In this document: in pieces, positions 20,697-32,499 of the stretch | Numbering within the stretch: the first letter of the stretch is position 1 | How the letters are laid out: each line of letters starts with the position of its first letter | Assembly: GCA_951230915.1 (NCBI GenBank) | Contig: OX579633.1 | Span: 56,062,029-56,126,028, forward strand | DNA: 64,000 nucleotides | Source: Antitrichia curtipendula | Taxonomy: Eukaryota; Streptophyta; Bryopsida; Hypnales; Leucodontaceae | Reading direction: 5' to 3' | The notes under the pieces: generated by a model | What the model was told of the DNA's origin: nothing | Seen by the model: only the letters and a program-made list of their open reading frames with translations | The model's database searches: none | Translations under genes and position numbers: made by a program

Positions 20697-23166
20697 ATGG
20701 CGTTCGCTTGCTCGTCCCCCGTGTGTGTTTCGGGCCCCCCGCTCCCATGGCGGAGCTCCTCTGCGCTCCCGCGGGCTCCGCGCACGCGCTTGTTGGCGTC
20801 TTCAGCCTCGCACATGGTCAAGCACGACGTTGCCATGCTCCGGAGGACTGCAGGTTGCCAGAATGCCCGGAGCTTCCGTCCGGTGTGCGTTCTGCCATTT
20901 CTATATCTGCTGTTGCGGCGAATTTTGTGCCTGCGTGTGGAATCGGTGCTTGATGGACTGAACTGTTTAGTTGTGCAGAGGAGGTGGCGAGCTCAAGCGC
21001 CTCTGGCGATGGTGATGGAGTCCCCGCCGGATATTGATACAATCCCCTTTGTGCTCGGAGTGTTGGGGACTGGTGCTGTGAGCTTTGGGGTGTTCCGCGC
21101 TGTCGTGTATTTCAATGTGCAAGTGAGGAGCCCTGAATTGTGTCGTCTCTATTCAGAATTCAAATTCGAATTACTTTCTCCTGTGTGGTGAAGCGGAAGG
21201 CTTGAGAATGATAATGAGATTGAACTAATAAATTAGCTGCTCCAGATTTTAATTCTGCTTTGTTCAATTCTGGGAATTCAACTTTCTTCACTTAATTCTT
21301 TCCTCCTCACCAATGCAAGGATGAATGGGCAATGTGCATCAGTATTTCATAGCAGCGTTGCTGGGTCGGCATGTGCCACGAGGTGGCGCACGGATCCTGG
21401 ATTTGGGCATTCGAGAAGGCCGCAATCTGTATTACTACCCGAAAGATACCGTGCAAGTGGTGGCTGTCACCCCGAAGCCCAACGTTCAGCTGCTCGAGAG
21501 CCAAGGTGCCCATCAATCGCCAAACCCATCGCTGCATTTCACGATCGCTTCTGTGTATGCTACTGGACTCGTCGCGTGGTGGAATTTCTTTCCTGCTTTT
21601 CTTCCCATGTACAATGTAGCTGACCAAAAGTAGTGATGTATCCTAGCGGTTAGTATTATTGGATAGGTTATATGATTTGTTCAAAATCTTGACATACCCC
21701 GGCTGGGGACCTGAATACAGCTGTCAACGCGAAGGTGCCCATCAGAATTGCCTCTGACTTTTCGAGAATTCCACCGAACAGCATGGATGCAGTGGTATGG
21801 TCCTTACCTTAACCTGAACCCTTCAATTCTGGGAGGCTTCGCAGGATCGTCACGACGGTCATGTGATCCTGAGACCCCCCCCGGGTGATTGTCTCTATCG
21901 TCAGCAGTTTTTTGAATAAATTCGAATGTGACCTCGCTCCAATCGCGTTTGGAAATTTTCTCTAGTGAGAGTGACGTTGTCTCGTTTCCGGCCCCGTTTT
22001 TTTCTAAGCAGTGTCCTAGTATGTGACTTTGCAGGTGAGTGTGTATGGCATGGCAGAAATGTCCGATGAGGAAGTCGCGTCCGCTCTCAAGGATGCTGTT
22101 CGAGTTTTAAAGCCTGGAAAGGTACAATCAATCATTCCCCCAGTTCCCTACGATTACATCATAACTTTTCTTGACTTGGAGATTATGTTGTGAATGATCT
22201 ACGTCGACAGTTAGACATTATCGGTCTTTATTGATTTGTTGCACGAGGGCTGTTGCAGGTAAGTCATGACTGAGATACGAGAGTTTGTGGTGTTCGAACA
22301 GCTAGGTTTCAATTTCCACGAGTCGGCATGTGTGAAATGTTCTGAATGAAGAAGCTTGATAGAGTCGATTGACTTTGGCTGTTCTTGACATGAACTACTT
22401 GTGGTGGTGATGCAGCCCTTAATATATGTTGAGAATGTTGGGTCTGAGAACGTGCTTGTTCGAGCAGCTCAGCAAGTGGTAGAGAATATTGGAAAGTTAG
22501 CTGGAGGAAACTATCGGGTGACACGTGATGTACTGCCAATTATTCAGGTCCAATCCCCACTTCCGTACGTTCCACTGAAGCTTAACTTAGCAATACTACG
22601 TAAGCTGAAACCTGTTAAGAGCGTGTGTCTGGTGCAAAGAGCTTAGACGATGACATTCAAGTCTGTTCTCGTTGCAACTCAGGAATGGGCGGTCCAGCCT
22701 CTAAAGATTACGAAATTTAGTCGCAATTAGTCCTGCTCCGAATGTCATAAGCACTCTGGGCTTTTGAGCGGTGTTGGCGCAATACCATATCATGTCTTTC
22801 AATATTCTGCAGCTTAGGCCAGGATCAAATGGAAATAGTTACATCGTCAGTTTGAGTTTTCTTCGATTAATCAGAATTGGTCAAAATAGTAATTATTGAC
22901 CTCGGTGATGCGATGTCCAACCAATATTCATGCCAGTTACCGAACTATGCACGTCAAGGTTTTACTTGTATGTGGTGCAGAATACCGAAGGTTTAGAAGA
23001 CTTGCAGTATGAAACAATCCTCGGCTTTCAGGACCCACACCTTTGTGGCATTGCCCGCAAAAAAGCAGGAGGCCTCCCGACCAAGCCCATAGGCATCGGC
23101 AAGGAGAAATTTCCGAAGGCCAAGAAAGATAGTGCTCCGCAGAAAATCGAGTTTCCAGGAATATAG
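20697..23166 (+). CDS. SAM-dependent methyltransferase, 323 residues, 6 exons
   Basis: Exons 20697-20882, 20979-21122, 21343-21505, 21721-21794, 22035-22121, 22416-22547 and 22981-23166 join in frame with GT-AG borders. That is seven coding segments if the first boundary is real; 20883-20978 could also be read through. The protein has 323 residues. Residues 1-60 (MAFACSSPVCVSGPPLPWRS onward) are Ser/Arg/Pro-rich with few acids, like a chloroplast transit peptide. A hydrophobic segment follows (FVLGVLGTGAVSFGVFRAVV). The class I SAM fold shows motif I as ILDLGIREGRN (about 128-138), then DAVVSVYGMAEM and LKDAVRVLKPGKPLIYVENV, the usual post-motif order. The acceptor substrate is not evident. 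Overall layout recalls plant METTL7-like or ubiE-like methyltransferases. The ATG at 20697 was chosen for the transit-like start; in-frame ATGs upstream lie in a tandem repeat. Confidence 0.87.
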
Positions 23167-24309
23167 AATCCCACGATATTTTATATACCCGATGACAACC
23201 ACTACCCAGCTGCTCCTGCTCAGATACTTTTGTAGGAGTTTTCGAAATCCCCCAAATCGTAAGACCACAACTTGCAGATTGGAAGTGGCTTTCAGATTTA
23301 CCTCGCCAGCAAGCACCAGAGAGCACACGCAATCTTTAGGGCTGCTGCATTGTACTCTTATATTAAGAATTATATACGTAGTTGCGTGAAACTCATGTTT
23401 CTCTGTAAGCAACAAGGTTGCTAGGATTTTGAATGGCAGCGCTTCCTGAAGACTCTTTCGTTCACATACAAGGATACCTTAAAAGCGCTAGCAGTTTCCC
23501 CATTTCCAAACAATACTTTGGATCGATTTACCACGGGTGTCGGTGGTAAAGAACGAACAGTTCGACTCGGGAAGATGACCATACCAGACGTTATTCCCGT
23601 GGATGTGCTGTAAACCGATGAGCACTGAAAGAGCAGCATCGGAAGACTGCAACGACTATCCACAGGTAAAACGGAGCGAAGAAAACAAAGCACATGAAGT
23701 AGGACACTTCCTACTTCTTATACTATATCTCCACCGTCCATTCCAAGTGGGCTGAGGGTGAACCAATTGGAAGGGACACAGCAGTTGGAAGGGAATCAAA
23801 GGTACTCATCATCTGCTTGCAAGTCTGGAACAAACTTTAAAATGAAGAAGACACGAAATAGAAAGCAAGCGGAGCTTCAGAAACAGGACTTTTCCTCACA
23901 CCGCAGTTGGAAGGGGAATCCAAAAGTCTCATCATATGCAACGCAGCGGACAAGACTTACGGGCGTCAACACGACCTAAAACGAAACAGAAGAGAAGAGA
24001 CGCAGAAACGTAACTCAGGAATCCTTCCTATACATTCAGCCTCAGGAAGAGAGATGGATCAGAATGCAGAGTAAGAAACAATTGTAGTGAAGTAGGCTTA
24101 TATAGAGAGGAGGTGTGACGAGTGCGCTGTAGGCAATTAGGGTTAGGGTTAGGTCTGCATCCGACAGAGAGAGGAGTCACGATTCTCATCCTGCGCTGAG
24201 GGTTCATTCGGACCCAAGGGTGACGGAAGAACAGGCGGGGTTTAACCCTGGAAGGACGGGCCCATGACCACTGATTTCAAGCCCCACTCTCCATCACTAA
24301 GATAAATTA
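23167..24309. other. Downstream intergenic, no gene supported
   Basis: A perfect-looking gene was not found. TTAGGG is repeated three times near 24136-24153 (AATTAGGGTTAGGGTTAGG), and AGTTGGAAGGG occurs three times between 23764 and 23918 with variation. The short frames on both strands show no domain. Confidence 0.4.
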
Positions 24310-24547
24310 AGGTAGCTCTACCCAATTCCGACCACTGACCCAATTCCGACCACTGACCCAATTCCACCCAAATGAAAAGCCTTCATTGATTCCAGAATAC
24401 AAATCTGTGACTGTTGTACATGCCTTAACTTTACAATACATGCAAGTTAAGGCATGTACTACAGTCATAGATTTGTATTCTAGAATCAATGAGGGCTTTT
24501 CATTTGGGTGGAATTGGGTCAGAGGTTGGAATTGGGCAGAGCTACTT
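24310..24547. mobile_element. Foldback (long hairpin) element, TA-flanked
   Basis: The 238-bp segment is almost completely self-complementary. The left arm starts AGGTAGCTCTACCCAATTCC. The right arm, read on the minus strand, starts AAGTAGCTCTGCCCAATTCC. Pairing continues through CACCCAAATGAAAAGCC and GAATACAAATCTGTGACTGT down to CATGCCTTAACTT around a loop of about 12 bases near 24436. TA flanks both sides. The left arm carries an extra 18-bp tandem unit (ATTCCGACCACTGACCCA). A transcript through it would form a long RNA hairpin. Confidence 0.8.
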
Positions 24548-24971
24548 TAGCCTCTGTCACGCAAAATGATTGGTTTGCCTTGTTGAGATTATTGAAAAAT
24601 TTTAAATTTTTTTTCATACATAGACAAATGTGAGAAATGAAGAGAGAAATATGAATTTTTATTTTTTTGATAAAAAATGAATTTGTTGTGAATTTTTGAA
24701 GAGTAACTCCGAATTGGCCCAAAACAGTCACTAGACTACCTCCAAACCACCCCAAAGTATACCCATGATGGTCATCTTACCACCTATAGTAGTAACAATA
24801 TTTCCTAATATGGCTACAACATTTTTTAACATGGCCACAATATGAAGGAATAAAAAAGTCACTTCTTGAAAGGAAGTTACATTGAAAAGGTAGAGATTCT
24901 TGAAGTACTCACTAATAACTCCATCACCATCATCCAAGGATAGTATGTTTGTCATAGGTTGATTTACCTTA
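24548..24971. repeat. Degenerate relative of the TIR element at 28349-28861
   Basis: The blocks AAAACAGTCACTAGACTACC, TGATGGTCATCTTACCACCT, ACAACATTTTTTAACATGGC and AAGGAATAAAAAA all recur in order at 28520-28655. The right end GTCATAGGTTGATTTACCT, followed by TA, matches that element's terminus. The left end appears to merge with the foldback element and is not intact. Confidence 0.6.
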
Positions 24972-27900
24972 TGTTTGCTGCCATTTTGCAACTAGATACA
25001 TATAAAAAAAATTATTTTTATTTTTTAAAGAAGAAGTCATATGTCTACCAGAATTCTTAAAATTTTCAAAGTTTTTTGGAAAAATTTGGAAGAGTTGTAA
25101 ATTTTTTAAGAAAAAATGAAGGAAATGCTTATTAATTATACTCTAAAAATTTGAAAATTTCACTGTAGATGTACGTTATAGTATATAATATCAAGTTACC
25201 GCATCACTCTAAAACTAGAAAATCAACAAACCATGGATATAAATCCAAGGTTCATATTGCTATAAATTATTGAAATTTACAAAATTTCCAATGGGCATAA
25301 AAACTACATTTGATAAGATCAATTTCATTAGTTGGACTTTAAATACAAAAAATATCATTTTTGTAACTAAAATTCACAATCATCAAGAGTACATAGGAAA
25401 AAATGGCCAAAATACACTATAAAGATGATCCATGGATTAAACATGTTCTTCTTTAGAAAAGTCAAAAATATTGTAATGATGGAATTAACAATACTATTCA
25501 TTAAAAATGTATTCAAGCACCTTATAAAGAACTGGATGAAAAAAAAATCATTTATCATATAGTTTTATAAGAAGTCATCTATAAAGACACTTAGTATCTG
25601 CAACAATGCTACAAGGTTAACAGTGAAAAAACAAGACCTTTCATCAAGGTATTTTGTCCAAAACGATCTAATTTCTAGACTAGTAGGTCTCGTAGTAGGT
25701 GCATTCTTTATTCCTATAGTAATTTGAAAAGTCATCCATTGGCCACTTTAGGTTTGCACCGTCCTTATGGAATTAACCTTGAAAAGATAAGCCTATCATC
25801 ACTTTTTCAAACCTTTGAGGTTCCTCTTTTTATATGTTCCATTTCTACCTACTATATATGAATGACATAATTTGTATTTATTTTTCAAAAATGTGATTAC
25901 ATGTCTTCTATTAGTTGTAAAAGAACTTTTTTTTGTGAAAATCTAAAACTATTGTAAATTTTTGAATTAAAAGAAAAAAAACTCATACCAAAATATGATT
26001 CAAAATTTAAAAATAAATTCCATATGTATACATTATAGTATAAGATATCATAGTACAAAAATTTATTATGTCATTTTAAAATTAGAAAATCAATACAACA
26101 TGGTAATAGGTCCAAAGTTCAAATTGCAATAAAATTTTCAAAATTTCTAATTCGGGTAGAAACTGCATTTAATAAGCTTTATTTTATTAATTGATCTCAA
26201 ATATTAAAAAATCATTTTTATAGTTTAAATTCAGATTTAGAGAAAATAGCAAAAATTGTCTAAATATAGTGTACAATGATGGATTTGCTATTTTTTGTGT
26301 AGAAAAGTAGAAAATATTACAAAAAATAATATACAACATCTTTCATTGAAATAGGATTCAAGCAACTCTTCCCAAAAAAATTGAATGAAAATTATTTTTT
26401 TCATCTTGTACACCTCCCTAATATCATCTATAGGATACAGAACATTCCCTTAGGCATTTTAGAATTAATCATCAATCTAAAAATCCTTAATCTTAAACTC
26501 TTTAGGTTCCAACAAAATAAAAGTTAGTTTTTATAGTGTAAATAAATAAATAAATCTTAATTTGAAAAAAATTGGGAGTAAGTTAGGAAATGGTGGAACC
26601 TAATTAGCTTGATAGATAATGAAATAAAACATATAGGTTTGGAAAATACAATTGCATGCAACAATTATGTCTGTTTACATAGACATGTTTGGCACTCTTT
26701 GAACATTACATAGAAAGAAGTGCAAACAATGCACCCTTCTATAAGAAGTGGTGTCTTCAATAGAATTGGCAATTTGGGAGGAGAGAGCAAAAACAAAGAT
26801 GGCACAAGTACATGGACACTTTCTAAAAAGAAGGTTGACAACAAAAAATACTACACATTAAATTTTATATAGCAATGTTTTTAGAACTTAAATTTATATA
26901 TCATGATTAATAATTTTTTTTTTTTGAGTCTTTTTTCTATCTTCTATTGCAAACATTGGCCATGGTGTCAAAGTTTTTCTATTTCTTGGATTTAGAGTAC
27001 ACCACTTGCATACTTTTCTATTTTCTATTGCAGACATTGGTGGTGTCAAGTACGCAAGTGGTATTAAGACCTTCTTGCATATTAATGACTTGAAGTATTG
27101 TACTCCTAAATTAGTTTCAACACTTATAAGTCCAAATAATTTAATTTTGAAATTTAAGTTGTACAAAATGTCAATTGTTATTTTTCAAATTATTCTTAAA
27201 CTTTCTATTTATAGAATTTGAAATTTGAAATTGAGCTAAATACCTTTAAATAAAAATTTATTTGTTTTTTAAGATGTTGGTTGCCAAATTTATAAGATTT
27301 TGGATATGCTTCAAAATTTGCTTAATTATTTCAAAAATTAAGTAAGATGTAGGGTAGTATAAACACTTATAGAATTATGTTCCCTTGGAACAAGCTTAAG
27401 TATGACGCAAAGCACCAACAATCTTAAGAGAATCCAAGGTATCTACTAGCCTCACACCTTGTGTTGAACACTATACAACCAGATGTAAGTTTTTGGGTGG
27501 CATTTTAAAATTTTCAATGCTGTTTTGGAATGCTAATTTTGGCTTGGATCATTATATTTCAACATTTATGTCCTCAAAGAGCACATTGTGGCACATTGTG
27601 AGTAGCTTCCATAACTTTGGGGTACAAAAAGACTAGGTTGGTGGATGCTAGTTATTTGACAACATTGCTAATTTGGTCTTTACCAAGGCTTCAATTTTTC
27701 AATATGCAAAAGCTTGATAAAGGTATATGTTGCATGGAGATATTGAGATCTACTTAAACTTTTTTTTAACAAAAAGGTTTGATTTGAGCAATAATTGAAT
27801 TCCAACTTGTTATGTCATGCCCCTATCTCCCCTTGGGGTGCCCAAAGTGTCTTGGTGAGCAAAGAGGACCTTGGGGTGACTCCCCAAGCCTTGCAATAGA

Positions 27901-28346
27901 CTAGAAAGAGAGTTTTGTGGAGACTTCCGATCGAACAGGGCGCTATTTGTAAAATGTGGTGGAGTGTCTTTCATGCTTGGAAAGCCCTTGAGAATACGCA
28001 TCCAACCGTCCTTAGAACGCGTGATTTGGAGTTGTGAGCTAGAAGTTATGGACGTTCAAAGTTGACTATGTTCTGGTGGCGACCGGGACACTTAAGGGCT
28101 AGGAGCGAGGGTTTTCAATTTTTACCTCAAGGAAGTATGGCATGTAGCATATCATTGGAAAGCTATGAACACAAGGAAGCTAGAATGACTAGCATTACGA
28201 GGTTCTAAGCTATGAGCCAAAAGTTATGGCCAAGAGAAGGGCCGTGGTGAAGGCATGACGCCTCCCCCGGTGAACCCAAATCTTTGAAAGGCCATTACTT
28301 TGTGAGATCTTGTCCAAATGGGACAAGTGAAGAGTCCATTGGCATC
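24972..28346. other. AT-rich repeat-derived DNA, no gene supported
   Basis: Two parts (around 25080-25560 and 25930-26400) resemble each other in order: GAATTTACAAAATTTC..., 'ataaaaactgcatttaataag', 'gaaaatagcaaaaa' and 'ttcattgaaataggattcaagca'. This indicates an old duplicated element. Near 26940-27055 a partial inverted repeat with TTTTCTATTTTCTATTGCAG and GACATTGG is visible. All open frames are short and AT-driven. Confidence 0.45.
27810..28346. other. Higher-GC repeat-like DNA left of the TIR element
   Basis: This sequence and the stretch 28864-29500 have similar composition and appear to be one unit split by the TIR element at 28349-28861. No conserved domain is recognisable on either strand. 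It may be an old retrotransposon or LTR, but no terminal repeats were found. Confidence 0.35.
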
Positions 28347-28348
28347 TA

Positions 28349-28861
28349 AGGTAAACCAGCCTATGACAGGCAGAATGACTGATTTGGTATGTTGCCATTA
28401 GCAAAATAAAATCAGATTTTTTTCTAGCAGAGACAACTTTGAGAAATGAAAGAAGCAGTTAAAATTTTAGTTTTTGAACAAAGTAGGAATTTGTTATGAA
28501 TTTTTTAAGTATTTTTCCAAAACAGTCTGTAGACTATCTGAAATCAATAAAATATGTCTTCATAATGGTCATCTTACCACCTAATGCAGTCTTCAGATTT
28601 CCTAACACAACCACAAGAATTTTTAATGTGGCCATCACACAAAGGAATAAAAAAACAACTCTTTATGATGAGTTTACACTCACAATGTGTAAGTGTCCTA
28701 TGACAGTCATTACTAATTCTATCACAATCACCTAATGCACTAATGTGGGCCTCTAACCAACCTAATTAAATTGTAGAAGCAAAAATCTGAAATGGACTGT
28801 AATGGGGGGGTTATGTAGATGTCTGCATTAGATAGTTGGCCTATCATAGGCTGGTTTACCT
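28349..28861. mobile_element. 513-bp inverted-repeat element, TA-flanked
   Basis: AGGTAAACCAGCCTATGA at the left and TCATAGGCTGGTTTACCT at the right are perfect inverted repeats of 18 bp. TA occurs on both sides (28347-28348 and 28862-28863). It is inserted in higher-GC sequence (27810-29240) that differs clearly from the AT-rich insert. No transposase frame is present. A diverged relative occupies about 24548-24969. Confidence 0.67.
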
Positions 28862-28863
28862 TA

Positions 28864-30060
28864 CTTATCGCGTAGATATCTAAAATGGGCTTACATGTGG
28901 TATTTGGATCTCTGAACGCAAAATTACGCTGTTTGGAAGTTTGAAAGTCCAAACGGTGATGAAACTTGGCCATTTCGGGTTGGAAATGGGTGGTCTTCCA
29001 AAACCCAAGTGGGTTTGGGGTGTTCCTTTGACCCACAAGGGGGGTCTGCCGAATGCCACAGAAAGTACTATAGGAGGGGTTGGTCTCCCTCCTCACTCCC
29101 TCTTGGAGCCTTGGTGAGTCCTGGTGAACTCAAGGTTGGTGATGTGACTTCACCACCAATCCAAGGCACCATGGGACACTTGTGTGTGTGTCCCGAGGCA
29201 CTGGATGGGTGGAGTCCCGCTCCTTGCTAGGCCACACTCGATGTATTCCAAGTTGTGAGTCTCAGTTAGCCATGTTGAAAAAGTAGCAAATACAAGATGG
29301 GCTAGCATGGAGTGGAGTGACACTCAAGGGCGGTTAGGACTGTGGTGAGTAGTGCCACCACAAGTCCTTATACATTGAGATGGAAGTTCCGCCCCATGTT
29401 ACAAAGTGACATGCCGGGTGCCACGAGTGGAGTGCGTGTTAGTGGTCTTGGTGACTGGGACTTAACAAAATGAGTTGGAAATGAAGACTAACTCTGTATG
29501 TGCTTGGCATGTGCAGTGTTAGGCAGTTTGTGACTCAAGTGAAGTTGTGAAGGTTTGCGAAAGACAATTTGGTACTGTAAAGTGTCATTTGGGTTGCGAC
29601 ATGTTACCTTTATACTGTTAAGATACTATTACAACTATAGTAGATATTTAAATGATCAAATAGTAAAAAAAATTACTAGATATATTATTGTTTTGGTGGT
29701 AAATGGTCAAGTTGGGTTACTTATAATCAATATGTTATAAGCACATAATACTATGCTGGGAAAAACATACATTCAATGGAAGACCTGTCCAATCAAGTAT
29801 GTAGGAAGGGAGGCAAATCTACCTTTGCAATGGCCTTCTTTGCTTATAAATTGAATTTGAAATATTTGTGGACAGAAAAAAAAGGAATTAGTATGAATTC
29901 TCACAATCTATTTATACACACTATATAAAATAAAAAATACCAAAAGTATACAAAGACAAATGAGTACCACTTCACAACAAAGTTTGATCCTCTGAATTCC
30001 TTTAGTTAAACGAATCAAACTTCTTGAATGCATTTGCTCCCTTGAAGACACCTACGTAAG
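28864..30060. other. Higher-GC repeat-like DNA, then AT-rich flank
   Basis: The first 600 bases continue the interrupted unit described to the left. Frames such as 29009-29230 have no recognisable product. Confidence 0.35.
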
Positions 30061-32492
30061 TGTGCTCCCACAACTTCATCTGCCAAAACTCTATATATTC
30101 AGATAGTGATTGTGACTTGTCCAACACCTCCATATTGATAGGAATGTTGCGCAAGAATGTTGTCGGACTTCATGATGTTCTCATACATCTCATGTGCAGC
30201 ATCTTTAATCTAAAAATGAAAAACAGAAAGCGATTATTATAGGGATAACATGGTCATAAGAATAATTACAACATGAAAATGAATAAATTAAAGTATTTTG
30301 ATGACACAAACACTACACGAATGATTACAAATTCTTACTCCAGCATATTAACATGTTTTTGAAAGGAAAGCATTGAGTTTGTCATTGTTTACTAGTCATG
30401 GAGGAAAACAACAGGCCTCACGAGTTGGTCCAAAGGCATTCAACCACTTCAACCATTTCACCTTGTGGCTAACATGGACACTGGTAGTTGCAATAAATTG
30501 CAACTTGTTCAAGGTGAGTTCTTGTACCGCAAACAAACTCCAATGCCTTTCAATCTGTATTATCACGACAGAAGCCCACTTAGGCATGTGAACAACTTAA
30601 AGCATCGAAGAAAGTAATCTTAAGGATTTGGAATGATTACTTCCTCTAACCATTCATGATCTAAGGCAGCACTCACAACATCTACAATTTTTGACAACTT
30701 CTTGTACAACTTGTTTGTTGTCTCTTTTGAACTTGATCTTATGGCAGTTGTAACCCCAACATTGTTGACCTCCTTTAAAGGGGTATCTTCATGATATTTT
30801 TTCACAGCAGCATCGGCACTAGCAACAATCTTTGGCTACAAGAAGACAATTATCAATCACAACAATAAGTACTTGAAGTTAACATTTTCCAAGGAATAAG
30901 ATCTTGGGGGTGCACTTAGTTCTACTACAACAATCCACGTGTGAACAAATGGTTTTTAATAAACTATAATTTCAACCTAAAATTTTGAGTAATGTTTAAT
31001 AATGACTATAGGTTTCTATTGCCAAAATTTCCAACTCAAACAAATGTGAAATGATTTCTAGAAGAGGTTGAAAATGAACTAAAATGGCATATTTTTCAAT
31101 TCAAATAATTATAGAGAACACATTTAGATGTCCATTGAATCAATATTCATTATTCAATTCAAAATGAGCTTTCAATAGAGAGTTGTTTTTAGGAAATTTT
31201 TGTTCATTTTTTAGATAATTTTTTCTTATATAATATAGGGGGTGAAAGTTATTTTTTAGTTCTATAGTGTATCTTTTTACTTCAAAAATTAGTAACTAAT
31301 TATTATTAACAAATAAAAAATATCAAAAATTCAAAACATAAACTTTCAAAGGAAAAAAATCTATTCATGTTTTTTTACATTTTTTTATATTTAGAATTCA
31401 AAAAGTATATGGGGTGTCTAAAGTTTTGTTTGCACGTGGTTTCTAAAGGATACTCTAAGTGACCCCCCCGAGAATAAGATTAAAGTACACTAACCTATAT
31501 GAAGGAAGTAAGCACTTCAAGTAGCATGGAATACCATGTCTTGCAAGTGTTTGCTGACAAATTATGACATCATGAGGACTTACAATAGTAGTTCATTAAA
31601 CTTGTCAATTGGCATAAAACTATACTTATGAACTTAATAGAGCGTGTGAACCAAATTTGTTTTCACATGAGAGTTCTCCATGTGCTTGCTTACACAAAAA
31701 AAAATTCAATTGTGCCAATATTTAATTAGGGCTTTGCAAGAGCACATTAACAATTACCTTAGAAAAATAAGAACAACAAGAAAAAATAAGAAATCCACTT
31801 ATTTGTTGATGCCATGCATCAATTGCATGGCAAGTCCTTTTCAACCTTTTGTATCAAGGATGATGGCGTCAACTAAAAATGCCCCGCCAATTCCAACTAT
31901 AGAGATATTTGATGTGGCTCATCCATGCAAGTTGGTGATAATTGCTCTCGTAGTCATAGAATTTTTTGTCCACCAAATGTTTTAGCTTTGCTTGAAAGCT
32001 GAGCTCTATGTTAAATGAATCTTTCACAGAGTTCCATAAGTGCTTCCATTTGGCCTTCTTGGATTATGTGAAAATCCTTGACTCACCCTATTAATCAGAA
32101 ATTGAGATGTAGAACACTCGTGCACCTTCTTCATACCCACGGACAAATTTTTGCTCCATTTTTGTTAAATCACATGACAGTGTTGGTCTTACCATAGGCA
32201 TTGGCACCAACTAACAAAGGAGAATATTCATTTAGGAAAGAACAATTGGCTGAAGCCACAAACTAGAGATGGTTGAAACAAAGTCAAGTTTTTTATTCTT
32301 TCGTATGTCATCTTCAAGTAACTCTTCACCTCTATCGACATCGGACATGTCATTGTCTACATCGGACATATCACTGTCTACATCCTCAACATACACAATA
32401 GTAGGCTGTGAATTGTCATATGTATATTTAGATGATAATGATTTCATTAGAGAATTGACATCACCTGTGTCAAATAGATTTTGAGTTGACAA
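30060..32492 (-). pseudogene. Coding-like remnants on the minus strand, family unknown
   Basis: Several separated minus-strand stretches have protein-like composition. One at 30805-30620 contains LKEVNNVGVTTAIRSSSKET and VDVVSAALDHEWLEEVIIP. One at 30587-30396 contains FAVQELTLNKLQF and FGPTREACCFPP. One at 32492-32232 is acidic with the repeated unit DVDNDMSDVD. They lie in the same direction but are separated by stops and AT-rich sequence, and no splice arrangement joins them convincingly. This may be a decayed transposase or host gene; I do not recognise it. Confidence 0.3.
32335..32395. repeat. 24-bp tandem repeat in an acidic frame
   Basis: The unit GACATGTCATTGTCTACATC is repeated with variation (GACATATCACTGTCTACATC). 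On the minus strand it encodes a repeating Ser-Asp-Met-Ser-Asp-Val-Asp pattern. Confidence 0.7.
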
Positions 32493-32499
32493 AACATTT

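Noticed and set aside
27810..29500. LTR retrotransposon split by the TIR element
   Set aside because: Composition is suggestive, but no matching long terminal repeats, primer-binding site or polyprotein motifs were found.
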